Source: Allantophomopsis cytisporea (Eukaryota > Ascomycota > Leotiomycetes > Phacidiales > Phacidiaceae). From it: a DNA stretch of 64,000 bases. Below, piece after piece: positions 35,396 to 45,523 of this stretch. The translations under genes and the position numbers were made by a program. The stretch covers positions 124,001 through 188,000 of the forward strand of contig CP103036.1 of assembly GCA_024752435.1 (NCBI GenBank). The letters run 5' to 3'. Each line of letters opens with the position of its first letter. The first letter of the stretch is position 1. Below the pieces are notes generated by a model that saw only the letters and a list, made by a program, of their open reading frames with translations, ran no database searches and was not told the DNA's origin.

Positions 35396-37245
35396 ATGCG
35401 AATATCTCGAAAGCTTGTGGCTTCTTTGGTGAGAAGGCCACTTCAATCACCAAGGTATTTCTCAACCCTTATACAAAAAGATACGAATACTTCAAGTTTT
35501 CACAGAGTTGTACGGCAGACCTTGCCTCCTACAACAAGGCGTCATGTAGCATCACTGCACCCTCAGACTTTCATTGAAGATATCAGCCAGAATTCCGATA
35601 GTGACACGATCTACGCCCTCTCTACAGCCAGTGGAAGGGCAGGTATCGCCATTGTTCGTATATCTGGACCATCATGTCTTAATGTATGTATCTAGACTTT
35701 CTGACTCTCTCATCTCTGACAGCTGTAAGGTGTATCATGCTCTGTGTCCTGGAAAACCCGTCCCAAAACCTCGCTATGCGTCTTTGAGGACATTGTATGA
35801 TTCAACGGAGGTCGACACTAGTGTCCTTGATTCTGATGCATTAGTTCTCTATTTTCCTTCACCGAAGACTGTGACCGGAGAAGATATGCTTGAGCTTCAT
35901 ATTCATGGAGGCCCAGCAACTGTCAAAGCAGTCTTATCCGGCATAGCACGTTCTTCCAGCGAGTTATCTATTCGTTATGCGGAACCTGGAGAGTTCACCA
36001 GACGGGCCTTTCAGAATGATCGACTCGATCTAGCCCAGGTGGAAGCATTGAGTGATACGTTATCAGCAGAGACGGAGCAACAACGACGTGCTGCTGTGCG
36101 TGGAAACTCCGGAGCTTTAGGAAAGACTTATGAGAACTGGCGTCATCAATTGCTTTATGCACGTGGTGAGCTTGAGGCATTGATTGATTTTTCTGAGGAC
36201 CAGCACTTTGACGAGTCGCCTGCTGAGTTGCTGAAGAATGTCTCGGCACAAGTCAGTGATATGCTCAATTCAATTGCCGTCCATGAAGTGGCTAGTCATC
36301 GTGGCGAGCTCATTCGCAAAGGCATCAGAATATCTCTATTGGGACCGCCAAATGCTGGTAAAAGCTCACTCCTCAATAGGATCGTTGGTAGGGAAGCGTC
36401 AATTGTCAGTTCAGAAGCCGGTACTACACGCGATATTGTCGAGGTTAGCCTTGATATTCGTGGATATTTATGCAGCTTTGCGGATACTGCAGGCCTGCGA
36501 TCTTCTAGTCCTCCCTCTACTAACAGCCTCGCTGGTTCCACTGATATTGTTGGAGATATTGAAAGAGAGGGAATACGACGTGCTAAGGCTAGAGCTGGTG
36601 AATCGGACATGATTATTGTGGTGGCTTCCATTGAACCATCTACCAATGGTAACGATTGGACAATCAGCTATGATGACGAAGCCCTAGAAATTGCTTCAAA
36701 AGCAGAGACCTCTCTTATTATTGTGAACAAATGCGATGTGGTCACACAATCTACCCTTGAGCAGCTACTAAGATCCTTTCAAAATACAATCCCGGTAACT
36801 ACAGCTGGTTCACCGATTCCTATATCTTGCAAACTATCTAGCGAAATCACTCCAGTGGATGGTGGCAACATTGATGTGTTCCTTGATAGGCTTATCTCAT
36901 CCTTCAAAACTCTCACATCCATACCGGATGAGAGTGCCGACCTCTTAGGTGTCACAGAGAGGCAAAGACAACTTCTACAAGCCTGCCGACAACATTTACT
37001 TGATTTCACTGAGGAAGCAACTATCTCACATGAGTCTGAAGAGGATTGTGATATCGTTGTGGCCGCGGAGCACCTCAGATTTGCAGCAAATTGTTTATCA
37101 CGAATCACAGGCAGAGGAGAAGCAGGTGACGTTGAAGATGTCCTTGGGGTAGTATTTGAGAAGTAAGTTTCAATTTCTGGTCTATCTGAAAGGAGGTGTA
37201 AAGAACAATGCTGATAACGAGTGTAGATTTTGTGTAGGAAAATAG
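35396..37245 (+). CDS. MSS1: MSS1/MnmE-type mitochondrial tRNA-modification GTPase
   Basis: Exons 35396-35683, 35730-37162 and 37227-37245 give 579 aa. The N-terminus (MRISRKLVASLVRR..) is Arg-rich and fits a mitochondrial presequence. The TrmE N-domain follows (DTIYALSTASGRAGIAIVRISGP, ELHIHGGPATVKAVL, EPGEFTRRAFQNDRLDLAQVEAL). The inserted G domain has GPPNAGKSS (about 301-309), DTAG and NKCD. The protein ends FCVGK, the conserved catalytic-Cys motif of MnmE. MSS1 works with MTO1 to modify the wobble uridine of mitochondrial tRNAs. Oddity: FCVGK and the stop are encoded on a final 19-nt coding segment after a 64-nt intron. The first intron uses the second of two close AG acceptors; the first would give a stop. 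Confidence 0.96.
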
Positions 37246-37493
37246 GAAAAGTAGGAAAGAAATGGCATCGACGAAACAAAAAACCGTGCTTCCAACAAAA
37301 TATCCGCCACTCGAGCCCGGACTTTGCTCGCAAACGATTTTCGAGTGGAGCAGCTTTGCAGCTTCTATATTCTCCCAAACTCCAACAAATGTATATTCTC
37401 GACCCAACGCCATGCTCAATGCTATCAACTGACCGCCTCAGACTATTGCCACAGAATGGAAATCAAGCGATTGGTTGTCCGTCTGAAGTGGAC

Positions 37494-37652
37494 TTAGTTG
37501 TAGCCTCCACGGCCATCCTCCTCCTCGTCGTCATCGCCGCGGTTGTATCCACCACGTCCCTGGTCCTTCTCCTCCTCGTCATCATCCTTGTTGTATCCGC
37601 CACGGCCGAAAGAGACCATTCCGATGGAGCTAGTTGTGGTGAAGGTAGACAT
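37494..37652 (-). CDS. Small GRGGYN-repeat protein
   Basis: A 52-aa frame starting at the ATG at 37652. After a Thr/Ser-rich start it carries three FGRGGYN/GRGGYN motifs, the last ending the protein, separated by acidic linkers of KDDDEEEKDQ type. The frame remains open upstream without another ATG near it. The motif loosely recalls GRGGAGN repeats of fungal DUF3602 proteins, but that link is weak. No function can be given. It is convergent with MSS1, 248 bp away. Confidence 0.55.
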   Translation of the reverse strand: MSTFTTTSSIGMVSFGRGGYNKDDDEEEKDQGRGGYNRGDDDEEEDGRGGYN

Positions 37653-39335
37653 TTTGATGTTTGTTTGTTTGTTTGATTTGAAGACTATGTGGCCTTGAAG
37701 TAGAGGAAGGATGTTGATATTGGATTGAATTGATTGTTTTGAGGTTTGAAGTTGTGTTTGATGTTGTAGATGTTTTGATGTTTGTGATGATGAGAGGTCT
37801 TCTTCACGGTCAAGAGGGTTTATTATATACATTTTCATATGCCTCAAATTCCCCCAATATCTGTTCCCATCTCATCACCATTCCATACGAGACTATTTAC
37901 ACCTCAGCATAACACAGCCGAGTCATCGTCATATTCATAATCATATACCTTACAAACCCCCACCGTCCCCCATTATTCAGGCGTCCGTTTCTTGTGCAGG
38001 TCGTCGAACCTTACTGCTCCAGCCTCATCCCAGTCAATCCCATCTCATACCAAACCATCGACAAGTCCCCAGTCAAGGCCACAATTTTCGGTTGAGTGTA
38101 GGCATACTCGGTAGCCCCCAAGGACCCTGTCGGACTCTTGCTTGGGGGCTAAAAGGTATGCCTATCGTCCGTGACCCCCCGTACCTGCATGACACCCAAG
38201 CCCGACCGACCCTTCTAATATTCCCAAGTTTCCACAAATCCGTCCCATTTTGGCAGCGACTAGGGGAAAGTGATCAGATGCTCACAGGTTCGGACGAAGA
38301 TCCGAACGACTGCCTATCAGATGCGAAATCTCTCCCCAGGACTTGGACTATTCCAGAAGCTTTGCTGACAGGTGGTCGTTCCAAAAATGACGTTGCCTAC
38401 AAGTGTCTAATGATCACGGCATGTAATATCCATAGGGTAGAGTTACTCATCCTCCGGTAGGTACTGCGTAAGTCAGTAATCAAACCCAGGGTCCACCGAC
38501 TGGAATGGGGAATCCGACGGTCTCTGACGAGTTGAATTGGGTGGTAGAGTCACAGTAAGCCGACGAGGTAGGGCCTTGCTCGCATCGCTAAGCAGCGCAC
38601 ATGTATGGTGGGAAATGTAACGTGCCCGTCGCCGACAGCGGCTATGATAAGGCTGACGGCGGCAGAAGAGAGCCTTACCCAAGACTCCAGCCCTCTTCTG
38701 CGATGCAATGCTGAGCCTTATGAGGTGAGCGTCGAGTCACAGCGGGTAAGCGGCCGTACTTTGTCATGATGCGTGCGTGCTTTGTATGCAGTGTAAGATT
38801 GACCTCAGCCCTACGACGTGCAGTTAGTTCATTCCAATCCGACGCTGATCTGACTACAGATCGCAGTTCTTGATTGGCGATGAGCCATAGCTTAGACGCA
38901 TGGTCCCCGAAAATAGACGCACGTTGGAAGAGGCTGTGCGGCTTAGTTTCGGTATACGAACCTGGAGCATACTCACAAGATGTGCCGATACGATCCGTAT
39001 TTACTGGTTGAGTCAAAAGCCCCGTATGTTGCTCTACGGCGAGGAACATGGTGATGAAGACATGTGTCCTGTACACATAACACGGCACATCTCAATGCCG
39101 TCTGACGTGCTGAACTTCTGACTGCGGCGCGGGATTCTTTTTTAACATCTTCTCCGCGGCTTCCATCTACCATTTCGGCAGCCAACACTTGCTCACGGTA
39201 TCTGATTACGCGGCTCTCCAAAATACAACGGTTATGGTACATGTGACTGATATGAGTAATAGCCCCTATGGTGCTAGGATATATGTGAATGACATCATCG
39301 TCCATTTCTATAATACATTTCCCTCAACTGCACGC
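37653..39335. other. Intergenic region with a strong hairpin, no clear gene
   Basis: About 1.7 kb. The left part includes the pyrimidine/purine-biased 5' flank of the GRGGYN gene. The stretch from about 38000 to 39150 is less AT-rich than other intergenic DNA and has short overlapping frames on both strands but none with a domain. It contains the inverted repeat at 38099-38164. It might be a relic of a mobile element, but no terminal repeats or coding remnant were identified. Confidence 0.4.
38099..38164. repeat. 66-bp two-stem inverted repeat
   Basis: An outer 9-bp stem (TAGGCATAC at 38099-38107 with GTATGCCTA at 38156-38164) encloses an inner perfect 11-bp stem (TAGCCCCCAAG at 38112-38122 with CTTGGGGGCTA at 38141-38151) around an 18-nt loop. 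The spacers between the stems are each 4 nt, so the structure is symmetrical. Confidence 0.8.
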
Positions 39336-41907
39336 CTACAACTCGTCGTGAGAAGGCTTGCTGAGGTCAGGCATGTTCATAATCTTGACAACCAAACTCG
39401 TCCACCCTGTGAAGTGCTGGGTTCTTTGTCCGGCACCGGTCTCTGGGTTGTATTGCTCCCAAGCAAATCCGGTTTCTTCCCAGCTCTTGAACACTGTCTC
39501 AACAAGATTGAATCGGAGGGTCTGGTACAGTTTGCGGGCCTTTTCTTGGTGTGGACCTGGGGTCTGGGCGTATTTCTATACAAGTTTCGATTAGCTAAAT
39601 GCTTCAAGGAGAAATGTTGGGGGCACATACCAAAAGTTGAGCAACGGCCAAGTAGTTCATGTTCATCCAGACTGGTCCTCTCCAGTAGTTCTCTCCAGTT
39701 CCGTAGTATTCATCCTTCTTGCTCAGACTGCGAATTCCGTAGGGACTGAATAACTCCTCCTCGTCACCAAGAAGATCCAATACCTTGCCAAGCTTCTCGC
39801 TCTGAGGATCCAAAAGACCAGTCAGGAATGGGAAGATAGAAATGTATCCCTTGTGGCATACGTGCTGGTTTTCCTCGTAATCATCAATGGTGGCATCACA
39901 GTAAGTGCCTTCCTTCTCATTCCAGTGTAAGTCATCCAGGTTGCGAAGGATGGCCTCTTCATCCTTTGCATATTTAGCAGCATCCTCCTCGGCCCCAATA
40001 AATGTCGCAATGCGCTTGAGGGATTTAGCCATCATCCCCATCCACGACATGAGGTCAACATGCAACTCCCCTGGGTGAGGTGGTTGTGGACGTGGGTAGT
40101 CATCAAGACCGGACGTAAGAATGTGCTGAACGGTTCGACCACGCCATCTGTAGCCATGCTTGGTAGAGAAAGCGTCACGATCATACGACTTGATATCACC
40201 AGCTTGTGTACGTTGGAACCAATCATACTGACGTTGGAGCAATGGGAAGATCTCCTCTAAGTATTGGTTGGCAAGCTCCCGGTTTGTCAAGTGAGCAGTC
40301 TGGATTGAATCGCTGGCCACAGATTTCTCACCACTGGCAACTGCTGCAAGAGTATCAATGTACTTCTCCAGAATGAAGAACAGCGTTGGTGGATTGGCGT
40401 AATGTGGGTACTGAGTCTGGAATTCAGTTGGGACCTTGCTACGGGCCTCAGGACCAAGAATCTGTTCACGGCCAATCCAACCATCTTCGTCTATCAGGTT
40501 GAACCAACTCTTGACAATCTCGAGGGTGAGATCCATGTCCCAATCGGCTATTGGAATCAAGTGGAAACCCTCATCCCAGAGGAAACCACGTGGGAAGAAT
40601 GGTCTAGATGGAATGCTGGTGTAAAGCTCGGCAACCGGCTGGATTGACTCCTGTCTGCGGCCTCTAGCTTGCTCGGTCTCCTCCCAGAAGCCTTCGTTCT
40701 CTTCATCGTACTCTGGAGCATAGGATCTATCAGCTACAGAGTCGCCATAGAAGTACCCGATACCACCGATCAAGTTAGAAAACATGCTCTTGGCGAATGT
40801 CTCGTACTTTGGCTTGTCAAATGGAGGAGCTAGAGTAAAGGTGTTGATAAATCTGGTGCTGAAGGACTCAGTAACGCTCTTGATTTGCTCGGTCACATCT
40901 GTACTCTTAATTTCCTTTCCAGCAGAACCACTATTGAAGATGACGTCGAACTCGAATTCGCCCTCGAAAACTTTCTGGATCAAGTGCAAGTTTCCACTTC
41001 CAGGGTCGTTCGAGATAGTGTAGACTTGCCACGGTGGTGGAACGTTTTGTTCTCCGTAGGTCGCCAGAACTCCATCAATCTCATCCTTCAAGTGCTTAAA
41101 GAGAATAGGCTTGGTGTGCCACAGGATCTCTTCTGGAATCTCGAAAGAATGGACAATGGTGCGATCCAGTGGCTTTGCGTCGTAGGAAGGATGGGTCTTG
41201 GCAGGATGATCTCCTTTTCCTTTGGTGACCACGACCTTGTATTCTCCCAAACCTTCAGAGTTTCCCGCGAAAACAACGTCGTCTTCGTAACCGGTCTCGT
41301 CGCGTTCATTTTCGACCTCAAGATGACCCTCGCCCTCGAGTGAAAGGTAGAATATCACGGTACTCTTCAATGCAGGTGGCGCATCCGCTCGTGGGACACC
41401 CTTGACTCTTACAGCCCAGCTTCCGCCGTGTTCACCTCCAGGGACCTTGACAAAAGAAGTTGTGATGTCAATGTTGTTTCCAGCGTCGTGAATAGTTTGT
41501 TGACCACCAGTTCGAACGTCGTATTCGTCCCAACCATAACCGGCCATACCCTCATGTTGCTCACAAGTATGTCTGAAGTCTACAATTATCCCCAGATTAG
41601 TATGCGCTGGCAAGATAAAACCCTCAACATATGATCCTCAATAATTCCATCACTTACTTGTCTGAACGTCAACAAAGTTATCAACACGAGCCCATAACAA
41701 TCCAGCAGTCAAACTCTTCGGTAATCTGGGACGAACACCGAAATAAAGATTGGGCTTGTATGGACCCCAAAACAAGCTTTCATCAGAATTCTTGCCAGCT
41801 TCAGTGACGGCAGCGGAGCTCTCAGCTGCATGAGCGCAAGTCGCCAAAAATGCCACGAATAGAGCAATGATAGCTGCCATTGACAGTCGCAAATTCGCGA
41901 ACGCCAT
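39336..41907 (-). CDS. Mannosyl-oligosaccharide glucosidase (ER glucosidase I, GH63)
   Basis: Three exons (41907-41658, 41579-39631, 39575-39336; introns 78 and 55 nt) give 812 aa. A signal peptide (LSMAAIIALFVAFLATCAHA) targets the ER. The catalytic barrel includes FWGPYKPNLYFGVRPRLPKSL, YGWDEYDVRTGGQQ, SRPFFPRGFLWDEGFHL, GWIGREQILGPEARSKVP and, at the C-terminus, YWRGPVWMNMNYLAVAQLL. The last exon adds WEQYNPETGAGQRTQHFTGW. The enzyme removes the terminal alpha-1,2-glucose from the newly transferred N-glycan and starts glycoprotein quality control; the yeast homologue is CWH41. Unlike yeast Cwh41, the N-terminus resembles a cleavable signal rather than an obvious type II anchor. Confidence 0.96.
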
Positions 41908-42512
41908 GATGGGCAGATTATATGAATTGATACAATTCCTTAGAGCTCCAGATAATTTGTTGGAGCTCTTTGGTATGGAGGGAATTCAAACAGGAGCTCT
42001 TTTGTGAACACGTTAGACATTCATGCACTGAACCGACGCTCATAGCCTCGCGGGCCACGCAAGGCTCCGCTTTAGTGGACATGGATATTGCGTCAGTCCA
42101 AGACTCAGGGTGAATAGAATTTATGATCATTTGAAGTTTTATTATAGGATTCATATTTTTTGTTTAATGAAATATCTATCTGTATGTATATGTTCGTTAT
42201 GTAAATATTAATCGCTTTCACTATAAATATTTTAATTCAATACTAGATGCATACAAGGACGTGGAAGTATTTCAAATTGTAGAAATTCTTTTGGAAATTC
42301 AACATTCTTTCGAAAAAGTTTTTGATATATGGGTATATTTACTTACAATTATATTTATTTATCTAAAAAGCTAGAATAATATGATCTTTATATTAAAATA
42401 TGATGTCTCTTAATCCATTATATTTTCACTCGCACAAAATGTTGTGGTTTTGAATGAATTTTGAATATCTACAGTGCGCTTTATTATTATCGTCATGTTC
42501 ATTGAGACGCCT
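41908..42512. other. AT-rich intergenic region
   Basis: About 600 bp. The part from 42150 to 42440 is very AT-rich and free of open frames. It covers the promoter of the glucosidase I gene and the 3' flank of the SNRNP27-like gene. Confidence 0.5.
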
Positions 42513-43295
42513 CTACTCCCTCGGCGGACTCAATGGTCTATTGAAACCACCAACACGGTTCATGTACTGCCTGTATTCTGTCTTCTTCTCCTTTCTCACA
42601 GCACTGACATCATTTCCTGGCACCTTCTTTTGCTTCGTCGTCCCAAATCCACCAAAGCCCATCATAGCCTGCATAGCAGCAAGACCATCGTCGTCCTCCA
42701 AAACAATATCCTCATCCTCGTACGGTTCTGGCTCCTCAACCACATCCTTAGACTTGATAGCAATTCCCGTAGATGTAGGTTCATTATCCATCCTATCTCC
42801 GCTCCTCTTCTCATCTCTACCAGCCTTCGCAGTAGGGAGCGCAGAGCTAGAACGACTATCACGGCCATTCTCCGTTGACCTCAAAGGAAGCTCTTTCTCT
42901 AACCTTGGACTCCTACTCCGTCTTCTCTCCCTCGATCTCGACCTGGGCTTCGATCTAGCTTCATCTTCAAACGCATCAGTCCAGTTTTCACGACTGCGAA
43001 TCACAAGGGTGGAAGTAGAATCACCTCTATATTGGCCTCTCTCGCCATCCCTACCTGAACGACCTCCCCTTTCCCTTCCCTCATAGCCTCTGCCACCTCT
43101 CCTATCGCCTCGATCATCTCGGCGTTCACGCGATCGTGACCGGTAGTTGCGTCGTCTGTCGCGGTCTCTATCATCTCGGTGGTCCCGTCGTGGTTCTCGA
43201 TCGCGAGAGTCTCGTGTGCTATGGCTGCTTTCCGTTTCGTCCCACATTTGCTTGCTATCAGGACGCCGGGAGCGTCTATAGTTTGAGTCTGCCAT
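42513..43295 (-). CDS. U4/U6.U5 tri-snRNP 27-kDa protein (SNRNP27-like)
   Basis: A single exon of 260 aa. The N-terminal half is an RS/RD/RE-rich domain (SRSRERRDDRGDRRGG). The C-terminal block MMGFGGFGTTKQKKVPGN, followed by DVSAVRKEKKTEYRQYMNRV and GGFNRPL, is the highly conserved signature of the 27-kDa tri-snRNP protein. In animals this protein is a spliceosome component affecting 5' splice-site choice at activation. Yeast has no obvious counterpart, but filamentous fungi do. An acidic linker lies between the two halves. Confidence 0.95.
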   Translation of the reverse strand: MADSNYRRSRRPDSKQMWDETESSHSTRDSRDREPRRDHRDDRDRDRRRNYRSRSRERRDDRGDRRGGRGYEGRERGGRSGRDGERGQYRGDSTSTLVIRSRENWTDAFEDEARSKPRSRSRERRRSRSPRLEKELPLRSTENGRDSRSSSALPTAKAGRDEKRSGDRMDNEPTSTGIAIKSKDVVEEPEPYEDEDIVLEDDDGLAAMQAMMGFGGFGTTKQKKVPGNDVSAVRKEKKTEYRQYMNRVGGFNRPLSPPRE

Positions 43296-43677
43296 CGTGA
43301 TTTATTTGAAGAAGAAGAAGAAGAGAAAGTATGTGGTGAGAAGTGTTCGTATTAGAGTTGCGACAACTTCAAATTATTGCGCTTGCCGAGGCTGGACGGC
43401 GAGGCTGCAGCCTGCGGATGGACATTTGGTGAATGGGAATAAAACGTCACCATAAAAGGTTGAAATACCTGAAATGAGGACCTTGGGTTAATTGATCAAC
43501 GTGTACGTGATGTAATGATATTTTCGAATCGATGCCTGTATATTATTTGTATTAATACAAATCCCGAACTAGACTGCTATCTAAAACTTCTCTAATATCA
43601 GTCGAGCTTACAATAACATTTGTTTCGTAAAACTCAGAGCAACAAGTGAAATTTAATACGAATTGCTTGAAAGGTAT
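43296..43677. other. Short intergenic region
   Basis: About 380 bp containing the SNRNP27-like promoter, with a GAAGAAGAAGAAGAGAAAG purine tract just before the ATG, and the ELP5 3' flank. No gene. Confidence 0.5.
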
Positions 43678-44946
43678 CTAGATCTCATCCTCCTCCTCAT
43701 CAAAGTCATCTACATCTTCCATCTCATATAAAATCCGACCACCCTCTCCACCACCTTCTTGTGCGTCGAAGTACGGCAGAACAACTCCTTCTCTATCCCT
43801 CCGCTGCTTCTCTGTGAGACCTAGATTAAACGTAGTTTCCACTTCTCCCTCGCCCTCTACTCTCTCCTCGATCTTTGGTGGCGCATAAAGAGGATGATCA
43901 TCCAGAAGACAAACCTTGTTGTCCTTTGCAGCAGCCGCCTTCGTAAGAACAAAGGTCTCTCTCACACCTCTACCACTCTTCCTCCTCAGCTCCATTTCAA
44001 CGACAACTCCTCGAACCTTACCGTCGTCGGTGTTTGCTCGTAGTCCAAACAATACACCTTCGCGGCCCTCGCCCATACCCCAACCAGGCTCCTGCTGGCT
44101 GCGATCTCTCGCTCTCTTCCTCTCCACCACAAAACCTAGACTCTCAACTCTAAGTATCGCGGTTGCGAGGTACGAAAGAGTAGTAAGCGGGTGAGGTGAG
44201 TAGTCGTCATGATGAGGAAGAGGGATATCAGTGTGATAGATGGCCACGACACTAGTCTGCGGTGCAAGCAGAGAAGAGAGGAAGAGGGGGAGTTGGGTTG
44301 GATAGACAGAAGCCAGTGGCGTCAAAGTATCAATCACCAACAACGTCTCTACAGTCCCGTCAGCATGACAGTGAAGATATCAGAACCATACAAAGCCGGA
44401 GCCTTACTCGTAGCACTGGCCGGGTTGGTGGACATGTGACCAACAATCTCCTCCCTCAGAGCCGCCAACGGCTTCCCACGGCCTCGAACGACGACATCCA
44501 CGCCGGTCGGTCTCCGCAGCGTCTCAAACGAGATCAAAATAACTCTGCTCTTCGCCGTCTAGGTGCATCATGTCAGCCGGCTACTAATAGCTCTCGCGCA
44601 TGCATCAGCTCGGTAACCGAAAGCGACACCGAAAAAAAATGTTCTCAAGCAGCAGATAGACCCCAAACCTCACCACTACCGGCACTCCGACCACCCCCAA
44701 ATCCTCGGTGAAGTATATTGGTATTTATGGAGCACCCGGGGGAAGGAGTCGCAAGTGTAAATGAGATGTGAGAAATGTGTTGCTTACCTTGGCTCGTCCG
44801 ACGATTTCGCCGACTACGCCCCATCCACTTTCTTCCAGTGAGTCCATCACGAGCGTGAAGGGACTTGCGCCATCTCGCAGGTTGAGTAGCTTCTGGAATA
44901 AGAGCGTATTGTGCGTACGCCGTTGAGCTAATTGTGAAGGTGGCAT
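43678..44946 (-). CDS. ELP5: Elongator subunit Elp5 (Iki1)-like
   Basis: Three exons (44946-44788, 44558-44408, 44348-43678) with introns of 229 and 59 nt close to 326 aa. The start MPPSQLAQRRTHNTLLFQKLLNLRDGASPFTLVMDSLEE fits fungal Elp5. A RecA-like core follows (KSRVILISFETL, LLVIDTLTPLA), then VVAIYHTDIP. The C-terminal end FNLGLTEKQRRDREGVVLPYFDAQ plus acidic residues is typical of the family. Elp4-Elp5-Elp6 form a hexameric ring in Elongator, which makes cm5-type wobble uridine modifications. The first intron is unusually long for this window. Confidence 0.88.
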
Positions 44947-45523
44947 TTCGATGATGTTTGATGTGTATGAGAAAGAGGAATTTCGTGTTGCCAGTGAGTG
45001 AGATTAAATGATTTTGGTGGTTCGTGAGATGAGTGAGGTACCTCATTAGCCAGTCATCAGAAGTATACTCAAATCATACAAGTCACAGTCACAAGCAAAG
45101 ATGCAAAACGTTTAGTTTTTTTTATAATAATATTTTTTTTGTATTTTTTTCTTTCTTTTCTTTTCTGATCTTCGTGGCTGCTGCCCAGAAGCTACAACCG
45201 CAACACACGAAGCAAACAAAAACGCAATGCACAAAGCAAAAGCAAACAAGAACGCAAATCCAGGGTATCTCTGACATGAAACCGTTACTCCAACACGCAA
45301 AGAAAAAAAGAGAACCCGCATCCGCACCCGAAACCGAACCCTCGAACTCGCATCGCCTCGTGGATTGCCGTTACCGTCTCGATCCGACCGTAACTTGAAG
45401 GTGATGGTGTTAGCGCGCTGTACAAACAACGACCAAAGAGAGAAGGAGGAGGAAGAGGAGAGTGACATGAGTGCGGTTTCTAGCCAGGCCACTCAGAGGT
45501 CGGGGACAAAAGAGGAGGAGAGA
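44947..45523. other. Intergenic region between ELP5 and the zinc-cluster gene
   Basis: About 580 bp with a strong T-tract (45113-45160). It holds the ELP5 promoter and the 3' flank of the next minus-strand gene. The frames crossing it are low-complexity and not called. Confidence 0.5.

Noticed and set aside
38099..38164. Intrinsic transcription terminator
   Set aside because: No T-run follows, no gene ends here, and the host is a eukaryote.
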